Origin: Sapria himalayana
Taxonomy: Eukaryota > Streptophyta > Magnoliopsida > Malpighiales > Rafflesiaceae
Assembly: GCA_029783825.1 (NCBI GenBank)
Contig: JAREIK010002668.1
Coordinates: 120,052-184,051, forward strand
Direction of reading: 5' to 3'
Length of the DNA: 64,000 nucleotides
Shown here: positions 26,691 to 40,311 of the stretch, in pieces
How positions within the stretch are numbered: the stretch's first letter is position 1
Layout of the letters: every line of letters begins with the position of its first letter
The notes under the pieces: generated by a model
What the model saw: the letters and a program-made list of their open reading frames with translations, nothing else
The model's database searches: none
What the model was told of the DNA's origin: nothing
Made by a program: the position numbers and the translations under genes

Positions 26691-29600
26691 ATAGTAATAT
26701 ATTTTGCATTGTTTTTGAATCATTTTAGATTTTGTAATTGCATTTTAATTGATATCTAACTTATTAATAATAGATTATTCATTTATTTTTTGATCATTAT
26801 TAGAATATTTATCAATAAAAATGTTTATATTGAATTTATATGATATATAAATTTAATAATTATTATAACTAAATATTGCATTCGCTTTTGAAAAAAGTTT
26901 TAAAATTATTATATTTTCAAAGCTTATAACTTTTAAAAATATTAAAAAATAACAAAAATAAATTTTTTGTTATTTTATTTTTAAATAAAACATATAAACC
27001 ACTAAATGCATATATCATTAAATCAGTAAACTCCTAAATACATAAACCATTAAACCGCTATATACTACTTAATAAATAATAATATAATTTTTATTTTATT
27101 TATTATAATTTTAAATATTTATTTTAATATTTATTAGTTTATTTTATTAAAATATTTATTCCAAAATAAATTATGAGTGCGACAAATCTAATTTAAATAA
27201 TTTATTTTTCATCAAAAAAAATATATATCCTAAAAAAAAGATGAAAAATTTTAAAAACAAAAATTTATTATTAAGTAATATATTTTATTTTTATTTTGAA
27301 TCATTTTAGATTTTGCAATTATATTTTAATTTATATCATTCTTATTAATAATAGTTTTTTATTTTTTATTGATCATTATTATAATATGTATTAATAAAAT
27401 TATTTATATTGAGTTTACATTATATATAATTATTAAGATTATTATAACTAAAAATTATATTTACATTTAAAAAAAATTAAAAATTATTATATTTTCAAAG
27501 GTTATAACCTTTAAAAATTAAAAAAAATCAAAAAATTAATTTTTTTATTTTTTCATTATTTAAATAAAAACTATAAATCACTAAAGTCCTAAACACTTAA
27601 ATCACTAAACCCCAAAACACATAAATACTTAAACCATTAAACTAGTATATCCTGAATAATAAATAATAAATCTCTATTTTATTTGTATTCAATATAGTTT
27701 TAAATATTCATTTTAATTATTTATTATTTTATTTTTATAAAATTATAAATAAAAAATAAATTATCAGAAATAAAATATAATTTAAATAATTTACATTTAA
27801 TAAAAAAAAATATAAACTTATAAAAAGAAGCAAAACATCAAATAAATTATTATTTAGTAATATATTTTATTTTGATTTTGAATAAATTAACGTTTTGCAA
27901 ATATATTTTAAATAATATCTTTCTTTTTAATAATAGTTTATTAATTTATTTTTTGATCATTAATATAATATCTATCGATATAATTGTTTATATTGAATTT
28001 ACATGATATATAATTATTAAGATTATCATAACTAAATATAGTATTCACATATAAAAAAATTTTAAAATTGCTATATTTTCAAAGGTTATTACCTTCAAAA
28101 ATGATAAAAACTAACAAAAAAAAATTTTTTGTTATATAATTGTTTAAATAAAACTTATAAATCATTAAATGCCTAAATACATAAATCTCTAAACTCCTAA
28201 ACCTCGAAGCCCCTAAATACTTAAACCTTTACACTCGTAAACCTTAAATATAATTTAAATAATTTATATAAATATTAATTACAAAATAAATTATGAGTGA
28301 TACAAATATAATTTAAATAATATATTTTTCAATAAAAAAAAATATAAGCTCATAAAATGATGCAAAAACTTTATAAAATTATTATTTATTAATAAATTTT
28401 ACTTTGATTTTGAATCATTATAGGTTTTTTAATTATATTTTAAATTATATCTATCATATTAATAATTATTTATTAATTTATTTTTTGATAATTGATAAAA
28501 TATATATCAATAAAATTGTTTATATTTAGATGCTAATATATATAGTTATAATAATTATTATTACTAAATATTGTATAAATATTTCTAAAAAATTTTAAAA
28601 TTATTGTATTTTCAAATGTTATAACCTTTGAAAATTTGAAAAAATATCAAAAATAAATTTTTTGTTATTTCATTATTTAAATAAAACCTTTAAATCACTA
28701 AATGCCTAAAAACATGAATTGCTAAACTTCTAAACGACAAAACCTTTAAATACTTAAACCATTAAATTGGTATACATTAATAATAAATCATAAATCTCAA
28801 TTTAATTTTTATTAAGTATAATTTTAAATTTTTATTTTATTTATTTATCAGTTTATTTTTATAGAAATATTAATTACAAAAAAAATTATTTGTGAGACAG
28901 ATATAATTTAAATTAAACCGGTATACTCTAAATAATAAATAATAAATCTCATTATTTTTTCATTATAATTTTAAATATTCATTTTAATTATTTATTTGCT
29001 TATTTTGTTATAAATATTAATTACAAAAGAAATTATAAGTTATACTAAAATAAATTATATAAATTATTTTTTAACAAAAAAATATAGATAAACTTAATAA
29101 AAGAAGAAAAAAATTAAAAACAAAAAAATATTATATAGTAATATATTTTGCTTTGTTTCTGAATCATTTTAGGTTTTGTAATTACATTTTAATTGATATA
29201 TATCTTATTAATAATAGATTATTAATTTATTTTTTTATCATTATTAGAATATTTATCAATAAAAATGTTTATATTGAATTGATATGATATATAAATTTAA
29301 TAATTATTATAACTAAATATTATATTCGCTTTTGAAAAAAGTTTTAAAATTATTATATTTTTAAAGATTATAACCTTTTAACATGTGAAAAAATAAAAAA
29401 AAATATTTTTTTTGTTATTTTATTGTTTAAATAAAACCTATAAACTACTAAATACCTAAACACTTAAATCACTAAACTACAAAATCTCGATACCCTTATA
29501 TAGATAATCCTTTAAACTACTATACCCTAAATAATAATTAATAAATCTCATTTTTATTTGTTTTCATTATAATTTAAAAATTTATTTTGATTCATTAGTT

Positions 29601-30099
29601 TTTTTTTAATATATATATTAATTATAAAATAAATTATGAGTTAAAAATATAATTTATAAAAATTATTTTTCATCAAAAAATAGATAAGCTTATAAAAAAA
29701 ATAAAAATTTTAAAACAAATAATTTTTATTAAATAATATATTTTGCTTTGCTTTTGAATCATTTTAGGTTTTGATATTATATTTTAAGTAATATCAATGT
29801 TATTCATAATATATTTTTAATTTATTTTCTGATAATTATTAGACAATCTTTCAATAAAATTATTTATATTGAATTTATATGATATATAATTATTATGATT
29901 ATTATAAATAAATTTTTTATTCACTTTTTGAAAAAAATATAAAAATTAATATATATTCAAAGGTAACCTTTGAAAATATCAAAAAATAATAAAAATAATT
30001 TTTTTTATTTTATTTTTTAAATAAAAACTATAAACCACTAAATGGATACACAGTTAAATCAGTAAACTCCTAAATCCCGTATTGCCTAAATACATATAC
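26600..30099 (-). repeat. AT-rich satellite array, segment 6 (minus orientation)
   Basis: CCTAAA-reading monomers, with dyads near 26,920, 27,500, 28,085, 28,615, 29,365 and 29,965. The dyad at 29,958-29,972 (CAAAGGTAACCTTTG) lacks three bases exactly at its axis but keeps both arms. The segment ends at the 5-bp duplication TATAC of solo LTR 2. Confidence 0.9.
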
Positions 30100-30633
30100 T
30101 GTTTATATGTAATTTGTTTTTATTTAATAATCTATTTGTATAACAAAATGTTTTTTCTGTTTTAATATTTTCATTTAAGTGCAGGAAAAGAAATATTAAA
30201 AGTCCAGAAATGCAGCAGTAGCACAATAACATAGGTCCCGTTCCATGAGCTGACCCGCTACAGTTAAATTACCCGAGATGTTTTTTTTATATATAATGAT
30301 TTGTAATTTTATTTTTTGGGTGACTGTTTTTTACCCGTGGAACTATTCATCATCTCTCTCTTCTCTCTGTGCGATTTTTTGTGACTACTCTGTGTGATGC
30401 ATACAGTAAGACGTTTCTATTTTGGTTTTAATTTGTAATGCATAAGCATTTTCTGGTGGATGTTGCTAGTTGTACTGAGCGACTAACGAACCACGTTATT
30501 TTCAGTGTTGATTTCTTGTTTTTTTGATTCTGTCGTGGATGCTTGCGGGATTGGGATATATATTGCTTGTTTTATGTGTTTTTGTTGTTTATGTTTCTTA
30601 ATCTCACTACCGTGGAAGCACAATTACACAACA
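30100..30633. mobile_element. Solo LTR 2 (copia-like), longer copy
   Basis: A 534-bp insertion starting TGTTTATATG and ending ACACAACA, so the terminal TGTT/AACA inverted repeat is intact. It has the perfect 5-bp duplication TATAC on both sides (30,095-30,099 and 30,634-30,638). It is related along its length to solo LTR 1. It contains about 90 bp more in the part just after 'gacgtttct', including 'gcgactaacgaaccacg' and 'gtcgtggatgcttgcggg', so LTR 1 has probably lost that part. No coding domain adjoins it. A single LTR with one target duplication implies loss of the internal region by LTR-LTR recombination. Confidence 0.85.
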
Positions 30634-33600
30634 TATACCATTAACCTTTTATAAACTACTTAATAATTAATAAATCTAATTTTTATTTCTATTTATTATA
30701 ATTTTAAATATTAATCTTAATTATTTATTAGTTTATTTTTATAGAAATATTTATTACAAAATAAAGTATGAGTGCGACAAATATAATTTAATTATTTGTT
30801 TTTAATAAAAAAAATATACGCATATAAAAGAAGTAAAAATTTAAAAATTAAAAATTATTATCCAGTAATATATTTTACTTTAATTTTGAATCAATTTGTA
30901 AATATTTTTTAATTAATATATATCTTTTTATTAATAGTTTATTAATTTAATTTTTGATCATTTTTATATTATCTATCAATAAAATTGTTTATATTTAATT
31001 TATATGATATATAATTATTAATATTATTATAACTAAATATTGTATTTACATTTCAAAAAATTGTAAATATTATTATATTTTGAAATGTTATAACCTATGA
31101 AAATGATAACAAATTATAGAAATTTTTTTTGTTATTTTATTTTTTTATATAAAAGCTATAAACCACTAAAAGCGTAAAAACATAAATCACTAAACTCCTA
31201 ATGACAAAACCTGTAAATACTTAAACCATTAAACTGGTATACATTAATAATAAATCTTAAATCTCATTTAAATTTTTATACAGTATAATTTTAAATTTTT
31301 ATTTTAATTATTTATCAGTTTATTTTTATGGAAATAATAATTACAAAATAAATTATTAGTGAGATAGATCTAATTTAAATTAAACCGGTATCCCAAAATA
31401 ATAAATAATAAATCTTATTTTTTTTTTCATTATAATTTTAAATATTCATTTTAATTATTTATTTGTTTATTTATATATAAATATTAATTAGATAATAATT
31501 TATGAGTTACACAAATATAATTTATATAAATTATTTTTCATCAAAAAATTATAGATAAACCTTTTAAAAGAAAAAATAATTTCAAAACAAAAAATTATTG
31601 TATAGTAATATATTTTGTTTTGCTTTTGAATCATTTTATATTTTGTAATTATATTTTAATTGATATATATCTTATTAATAATAGATTATTAAGTTATTTT
31701 TTAATCATTATTAGAATATTTATCAATAAAAATGTTTATATTGAATTTATATGATAAAAAAATAATTATTATTATAACTAAATATTGTATTCACTTTTGA
31801 AAAAAATTTTAAAATTATAAATTTTCAAAGGTTATAACCTTTGAAAATGTGAAAAAATAAAAAATATATATTTTCTTTGCTATTCTATTGTTTAAATAAA
31901 ACCTATACACCACTAAATTCCTAAGATTTTAAATTACTAAACTACTAAATCCCGATACCTCTATAAAGATAATCCTTAAAATTGGTATACGCTAAATAAT
32001 AATTAATTAATTTCATTTTTATTTGTTTTCATTATAATTTAAAATATTCATTTTGATTGTTTAGTTTTTTATTATTATATATGTATTAATTATAAAATAA
32101 ATTATGAGTTAAAAATATAATTTATAAAAATTATTTTTTTTCAAATAATAGATAAGCTTATAAAAAGAATAAAAATTTAAAAACAAATAATTATTATTTA
32201 GTAATATATTTTGCTTTGATTTTGTATCATTTTAGGTTTTGATATTAAATTTTAAGTAATATCAATCTTATTCATAATGGATTTTTAATTTATTTTTTGA
32301 TAATTATTAGAATATCTATCAATAAAATTGTTTATATTGAATTTATATGATATATAAATATTATGAGTATTATAAATAAATATTGTATTCACTTTTGAAA
32401 AAAATTTAAAAATTATTATATTTTCAAATGTTATAATCTTAAAAAATGAGAAAAAATAATAAAAATAAATTTTTTGTTATTTTATTTTTTAAATAAAACC
32501 TATAGACCATTAAATGCTTACTTACTTAAATTAGAAAGCTCATAAACCCCGAAACCCCAAAATATATAAACATTTTAATATCTATATACTACTTAATAAA
32601 TAAAAAATCTCATTTTTATTTCTATTTATTATAATTTTAAATATTCATTTTAATTATTTATAGTTTAATTATTTAGAAAATTTAATTACAAAATAAATTT
32701 CGAGTAAGACATATATTATTTAAATAATTTAATTTTAATCAAAAAAAATATAAGCTTATAAAAAGAAGGATAGATTTAAAAATTAAATATTATTATTTAG
32801 TAATATATTTTGATTTGATTTTGAATCATTTTGTGTTATGTAAATAATTTTAATTAATATTTATATTATCAATAATAGATTATTAATATAATTTTTGATC
32901 ATTATTATATAATCTATCAATAAAATTATTTATATTGAATTTAAATGATATATACTTAGTAAGATTAATATAATTATACATAGTATTCACATTTAAAAAA
33001 ATTTTAAAAATTATTTTATTTTAAAAGGTTGTAACCTTTGAAAATCAGAAAAAATCTAAAAAAAAAAATTTTAATTTTATTATATAAATAAAACCAATAA
33101 ACCACTAAATCCCTAAAAACATAAATTAATAAACTCATAAATGAAAAAACTCCTAAATAATCAAACCATTAAACCGGTATACTATATATAATAAATCATA
33201 AATCTCAATTTAATTTGTATTCATTATAATTTTAAATATTCATTTTAATTATTTATAATTTATTTTTTATAGAAATATTAATTACAAATTAAATAATGAG
33301 CGAGACAACTATAATTTTAATAATTTATTTTTAATCAAAAAAAAATATAAGCATATAAATATAATTAAAAATTTAAAAACAAAAAATTATTATTTAGTAA
33401 TATATTTTACTATTATTTTGAATCATTATATATAGGTTTTGCAATTATATATTAATTACTATCAATCTTATTAAGAATAGTTTATTAATTTATTATTGAT
33501 CAATTTTATAATATCTAACAATAAAATTAATTATATTCAATTAAAATGTTTTATAATTATTAAGTTATAATAACTAAATATTATATTTACATTTGAAAAA

Positions 33601-36600
33601 AAATTAAAAATTATTATAATTTCAAAGGTTATAACCTTCAAAATGATAAAAAATCACAAAAATAATTTTTTATTATTTTATTATTTAAATAAAACTTATA
33701 AACCACTAAATGCCTAAACATTTAAATCTCTAGACTCCTAAACCCCAAAACCCCCTAAATACTTAAACCATTAAACCTTTATAACCTAAATAATAAATAA
33801 TAAATCTCATTTTTATTTGTATTCATTATAATTTTAAATATTTATTTTAATTATTTTTAGTTTATTTTTATAAAAATATTAATTACAAAATAAATAATGA
33901 GTGAGACAGATATAATTTAAATAAATTATTTTTTATGAAAAAAAAAGCTCATAAAAATAAACAAAATTTAAAAAATTTAAAATTTTATGTAGTAATATAA
34001 TTTACTTTGATTTTGAACTATGTTGGGTTCTGCAAATATATTTTAATTAATATCTATCTTATTAATAATAGTTTATTAATTTATTTTTTGATCATTATTA
34101 TAATATATATTAATACATTTTTTTATATTGAATCTACAACAAATATAATTATTAAGATTATTATAACAAAGTATTGTATTCATATTTTAGAACTATTAAA
34201 AAATTATTATATTTTCAAAGGTCAACCTTTGAAAATCACGAAATTCATAAAAATAATTTTTTTGTTATTTCATTAATTAAATAAAACCTATAAACACGAA
34301 AATGTGTAAACTATAAATCAATAAACTCCTTAACCACAAAACCACAAAAAACTTAAACAATTAAATAGTTATACCCTAAATAATAAATAATAAATCTCAT
34401 TTTTATTAGTATTCATTATAATTTTAAATATACATTTTAATTATTTATTAGTTTTTTTTATAGAAATATAAATTAATAAATAATTTAATAGTGAGACAAA
34501 TATAGTTTAAATAATTTATTTATCATAAAAAATATATATGCTTATATATGTATACAAAAATTTAAAAATTTAAAATTAATATTTAGTAAAATATTTCACT
34601 TTGATTTTTGAATCATTTTAGGTTTTGTAAATATATTTTAAACAATATCTATCTTATTAATAATTGTTTATTAATCTTTTGTACGATCATTATTATAATA
34701 TATATCAAGATAATTGTTTATTTTGAATTTACATGATTTATAATTATAGAGATTATCATAACTAAATATAGTATTCACATTTAAAAAAATTGAAAAATTT
34801 TTATACTTTCAAACGTTATATCCTTCAAAAATGAGAACAAATAACAAAAAAAAATTTGTTATTTTATTTTTTAAGTAAACATATAAACTTCTAAATGCCT
34901 AAACACTTAAATCACTAAATTCTTAAGTCCCAAAACACATAAAAATATAATTTTTTAAACCTGTATATTTTATCTTATTAATAATTGTTTTATTTAATAT
35001 CTATCTTATTAATATATTTTACTTTGATTTTGAATCATTTTAGGTTTTGCAAATTAATTTTATTTAATATCTATCTTATTAATAATAGTTTATTAATTTA
35101 TTTTATTAACGTCATCATAATATCTATAAAAAAATTATTTATATTGAATTTAAATAATATATAATTAGTATACCTAAATTCTTAATGACAAAACTCCTAA
35201 ACCCCGAAGCCCATAAATACATAAGTCTTTAAATTAGTATACTCTAAAAAATAAATAATAAACCTCATTTTTGTTAGTAAACATTATAATTTTAAATATT
35301 CATTTTAATTATTTATCAATTTATTTTTATAGAAATATTAATTACAAAATAAATTATTAGTGAGACAGATATAATATAAATAATTTATTTTTTATCAAAA
35401 TAATATAAGATTATAAAAAGAGGCAAAATTTTTAAAACAAAATATTATTATTTAGTAATTTATTTTAATTTAATTTTGAATAATTTTATATTTTGCAATT
35501 ATATTTTAATTTATATCATTCTAATTAATAATAGTTCATTAATGTATTTATTGATCATTATTATAATATCTATTAATAAAATTATTTATTTTGATTTACA
35601 TTATATATAATTATCAAGTTTATTATAACTAAATATTATATTCAAATTTTAAAAAAAATTAAAATTTATTATATTTTCTAAGGTTATAACCTTCAAAAAT
35701 TAGATAAAATCACCTAAGCCATAAACACTTAAATGACTAAACCCCAAAACACCTAAATACTTAAACCATTAAACCTGTATATCCTGAATAATAAATAATA
35801 AATAATAAATCTCAATTTTATTTGTATTCATTATAATTTTAAATATTTATTTTATTTAATTATTAGTTTATTTTTATAGAATTATAAATTACAAAATAAA
35901 TTATGAGGAAGATAAATAAAATTTAAATAATTTAATTTTAATAAAAAAAATATAAACTTATAAAAAAAGCAAAATATTAACAAAAAATTATTATTTAGTA
36001 ATATATACTTTGATTTTGAATAAATTTAGATTTTGCAAATATATTTTAAATAATATCTATCTAATTAATAATAGTTTATTAATTTATTTATTGATCATTA
36101 TTATAATATCTAGCAATGACATTATTTATATTGAATTTAAATAACATATATTTATTAAGATTATTATAACTAAATATTATATTTACATTTCAAAAAAATT
36201 TTGGAATTTTTATATTTTCAAAGGTTATAACCTTCAAAAATTAAAAAAAAATAAAAATAAATTTTTTGTTATATCATTGTTTAAATAAAACTTATACACC
36301 ACTAAATGCCTAAATACTTAAATCTATAAACTCCTAAACACAAAAGCCCCTAAATACTTATAACTTTAAACTTGTAAACCTTAAATATAATTTAAATAAT
36401 TTATTTTTCATCAAAAAAAATATATAAGTTTATAAAAGGAAGCAAAAACTAAAAAACAAAAATTATTATTTGGTAATAAATTTTACTTTGTTTTTGAATA
36501 ATTTTAGGTTTTCAAATTATATTTTAATTTATATCTATCATATTAATAATATTTTTTACTTTAATTTTGAATCAATTTGGGTTTTGTAAATATTTTTTAA

Positions 36601-38123
36601 TTAATATCTATCTTATTATTAATAGTTTATTAATTTAATTTTTAATTATTATTATAATATCTATCAATAAAATTATTTATATTGAATTTATATGATATAT
36701 AATAATTAATATTATTATAACCAAATATTGTATTCACATTTCAAAAAAATGTAAATATTATTATATTTTCAAAGGCTATAACCTATAAAAATGATAACAA
36801 ATTATAGAAATTTTTTTTGTTATTTTATTTTTTTATATAAAACCTATAAATCACTAAAAGCCTAAAAACATAAATCGCTAAACACCTAATGACAAAACTA
36901 CTATATACATAATCCATTAAACTTGTATACATTAATAATAAATCTTAAATCTCATTTTAATTTTTATTCAGTATAATTTTAAATTTTTATTTTAATTATT
37001 TCTCAGTTTATTTTTATAGAAATATTAATTACAAAATAAATTATTAGAGAGACACATCTGATTTAATTAAACTAGTATCCCTAAATAATAAATAATAAAT
37101 CTTATTTTTTTTTCATTATAATTTTAAATATTCATTTTAAATATTTATTTGTTTATATTTATATATAAATATTAATTACAAAATAAATTGAGTTAGACAA
37201 ATATAATTTATATATATTATTTTTCATCAAAAAATTATAGATAAACTTTTTAAACGAAAAAAAAATTTCTAAAAAAAAATTATTACATAGTAATATATTT
37301 TGCTTTGTTTCTGAATCATTTTAGGTTTTATAATTATATTTTAATTGATATCTATCTTTTTTTAATTGAAATCTATATTATTAATAATAGATTATTAATT
37401 TATTTTTTCATCATTATTAGAATATTTATTAATAAAATGGTTTATATTGAATTTATAAGATATATAAATATAATGATTACTTTAACTAAAGAGTGTATTC
37501 ACTTTTAAAAAAATTTTAAAATTATTATATTTTGAACGGTTATAACATTTGAAAATATCAAAAAATAATAAAAATAAATTTATTGTTATTTTATTTTTTT
37601 AATAAAACCAATAAACCACAAAAAGCCTAAAAACATAAATTGCTAAACTTCTAAACGACAAAACATCTAAATATTAAATCCATTAAACTGTTATAGATTA
37701 ATAATAAATCATAAATCTCATTTTAATTTTTATTCAGTATAATTTTAAAATTTTATTTAAATTATTTATCAGTTTATTTTTATAGAAATATTAATTACAA
37801 AATAAATTATTAGTGAGACAGATCTAATTTAAATTAAACCGGTATATCCTAAATAATAAAGTATAAATCTCATTTATTTTTTCATTTTAATTTTAAATAT
37901 TCAAATTTAATTATTTATTTGATTATTAATATATAAATATTAATTACAAAATAAATTATGAGTTACACAAATATAATTTATATAAATTATTTTTCATCAA
38001 AATAATATAGATAAACTTTTAAAAAAAAAATTCAAAACAAAAAATTAATATATACTAAAATATTTTGCTTTGCTTCTGAATAATTTTAGGTTTTGTAATT
38101 ATATTATAATTGATATCTATCTT
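30634..38123 (-). repeat. AT-rich satellite array, segment 7 (minus orientation)
   Basis: Minus-orientation monomers with dyads near 31,080, 31,835, 32,425, 33,030, 33,630, 34,220, 34,815, 35,685, 36,225, 36,775 and 37,545. At 34,216-34,231 the dyad is CAAAGGTCAACCTTTG, shortened at its axis. At 34,960-35,200 the monomer is rearranged and lacks the dyad: 'tttatttaatatctatctta' occurs twice there, and sequence jumps from 'atatataattag' straight into a phased block. Frames at 34,007-34,276 and 37,305-37,508 are chance frames. It ends in the LINE target duplication (38,110-38,123). Confidence 0.9.
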
Positions 38124-38326
38124 TTTTTAAAGGTTATTTTTATTATTAAACTAGCCCTCTCTTTTGGCGGACGAATACCCTTTTTACAAGCTACATATAC
38201 CCTTAACCCAATTACACCCATTTAAATACCTTATCTATAGGTAAACTTAGAATAATACTAATACTAGAAAATGGGCCTTCACGCTTTTGGTTTAAGCCCT
38301 ATGTCTGTTGGAACTTCTATCCATGA

Positions 38327-38640
38327 GTGATTTACCAGCTTTTGCGAGGAAGTTCTCTACCTTCCGTGAACCATTTGAGCATACATCCTGCTTACCAATT
38401 CAATAAGCTTCTCCATGACTCGAGCTTTTCCACTGTCGGCGTGCTTTTGTTTGCTCTTCGAGCTTACCAATTCGAACAACTTCTTCGAGTTACAATTCAT
38501 CCACTTTACCAGATAAACTTTCCCAATTCGATGAACTTCTTCCGACTTGAACTTACCTACTCCTTACCATCTAATCCCGTAAGACATACAGACTCTTACC
38601 AATTCATTACAAACATTTGCAGATAGACGCACCCAACAGA
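38327..38640 (-). repeat. Short irregular direct repeats in LINE 3' UTR
   Basis: On the plus strand a motif like CTTACCAATTCGA...AACTTCTTC recurs near 38,391, 38,462, 38,519 (TTTCCCAATTCGATGAACTT) and 38,596, spaced 57-77 bp. This gives the plus-strand open frame 38,327-38,626 a repetitive look, but that frame is antisense to the LINE and is not a gene. I do not know whether the repeats belong to the LINE family or arose in this copy. Confidence 0.5.
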
Positions 38641-39244
38641 CTCCCGAAAGACATAAAAAACAGACGCACCCTTAACACACAGAACGACGCTTTACCATAC
38701 AAGGCTCTTACAATTTAATGCATTAACTAAAGACGCATTACCACTTAAACAGACACATTCATCATGACAATTTACCGAAATAATTGATCAAGTATAGCTC
38801 TACCTTCCGCTTTCTTTCCACTTAAGGCGCATATTGGAAGCTTTTTATTCTGCTGAAACTGCACAGAAAACTACAGCCAGCTATATAAAATTAAACATAC
38901 TACCTTTTAAATACCCAACCAGACCGAGGTGAACATCCTTCTCTATAGAATCGACCAGATTCTCACTTTCTTAAAATTATATTATCCCTTTACTACTTTC
39001 ACCTAAAAATAAGCAAGCATACGACAAAATAACATTTAACTACATACATTCCTCTGTTGTTTTTAGTCTCCCCTCACTGGGGGCTTTTTATATGTCATTT
39101 ATTCTTCTCCTAGAGTTGTGAAGCTGCTGAATAATCAACGGAGCAATGGAGTATTCTCTAAGGACAGCTTTAATTAAGATTTTGTATTCTAACATATGGA
39201 AATTCAATCCTATCTAATTCTATTAAACCTATAAACTTCCAGGG

Positions 39245-39921
39245 ATTCCATCTCCCTCAAATTCTTGTACTCCTATTTTCATTCCATCCTCCACTAATTT
39301 ATCTGCCAATGCATTAGCCTCTCTATAAATGTGTTCTATCTATCCTTTTAATTCTTTTAAAATGTTTCTGATGTCATCAATTTCTTCTTCAAACTACCAT
39401 AATTGTAACTTGTTTTGTACTAGTTGAACCAGTATTTTCGAGTCAACTTGAACCTAGATTTTATGGTAGTTTTATCTTTGCAAATTTGTAAGCCCTTATG
39501 CAGGGCTATAATCTCTGCATGTAATGCCGAGGAGGCAGTGCTCCTTGATGTGAAAGCTTTTAGCACTTTGCCCTCCTCATTTCTTATAGACCCTCCTCCC
39601 CCTGCCATGCACATCTCTCTTTTGAAGCTCCCGTCTGTATTGAGCACTAGGCTTCCATGCAAGGGTTTTTTCCAGTTAACTCTTTTGACTACTGGCATCT
39701 TCCTTGTTACTGTTGTTAGGTTCTATGCTTCTCACTTTTATTGGATTACAAGCAGTAATAAAAGCAATTTCTCTTTTAATTTCATCCAATATATCTTTAC
39801 CCTTCATTACCACATTCTTAAATCTACTTTTGTTCCTAGCTTTCCATATGCACCAAAGTGTTATATGCGGAATGTAATTCTTTAACCATTTTAAAATTTT
39901 ATTCTTTGATTCCTTTTTCAA
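39245..39921 (-). pseudogene. LINE ORF2 C-terminal connector and RNase H domain remnant
   Basis: The RNase H domain degrades the RNA strand of RNA/DNA hybrids and is found at the C-terminus of many plant L1-type LINEs. A connector piece (WCIWKARNKSRFKNVV) is at 39,870-39,800. LVLNTDGSFKREMCMAGGGG, with the first catalytic Asp in NTDGS, is near 39,640-39,585. SALHAEIIALHKGL, with the catalytic Glu, is near 39,535-39,495. After a one-base frameshift near 39,460 come VQVDSKILVQL (a further catalytic Asp) and REANALADKLVEDG near 39,320-39,280, the typical RNase H end. In-frame stops sit between these blocks. The zinc-finger region expected before the connector (39,921-40,312) is too decayed to read with confidence. 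Confidence 0.88.
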
Positions 39922-40311
39922 CCAAGATTCAAATCTCTTTTTCAGCGACGATTTATCATTTTTAATTTCTGCTTCAGATTCTAATATTTGCCATAAATTA
40001 GCTACTATTTTTCCTGAAGAGAAAAGATGATCAGCGCTCCCTCTCTCTTGAAGGCAGCATTCGCATCTAGATGCTAACTTTATGCCTTTTTTCTGAATAT
40101 TTCCGTCTACTGGAATAATATTTAAAACTATTTTCTACATAAACACATTCAATTTCTGTGGCAGATCTTTTATCCATATTTCTTTAAATTGTGAAGGCTT
40201 TTTATTCCTGATTAGTTCTTTGGCACTTTTTAAGGTGAATTTCCCCTGCGGATTCAGTGTCCATTTCCACCCACCTTTTGTTGAAATTATGTGTTTTTCT
40301 ACTATATTCTA

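Noticed and set aside
38327..38626. 99-residue plus-strand frame
   Set aside because: It lies antisense to the LINE 3' region and its repetitive look comes from short DNA repeats, not a protein family.
39424..39885. Plus-strand frames opposite the LINE ORFs (also 40,220-40,510, 41,210-41,428, 43,034-43,252, 43,313-43,699)
   Set aside because: They are shadows of the minus-strand LINE coding sequence, where the RNase H, reverse transcriptase and ORF1 motifs are readable.
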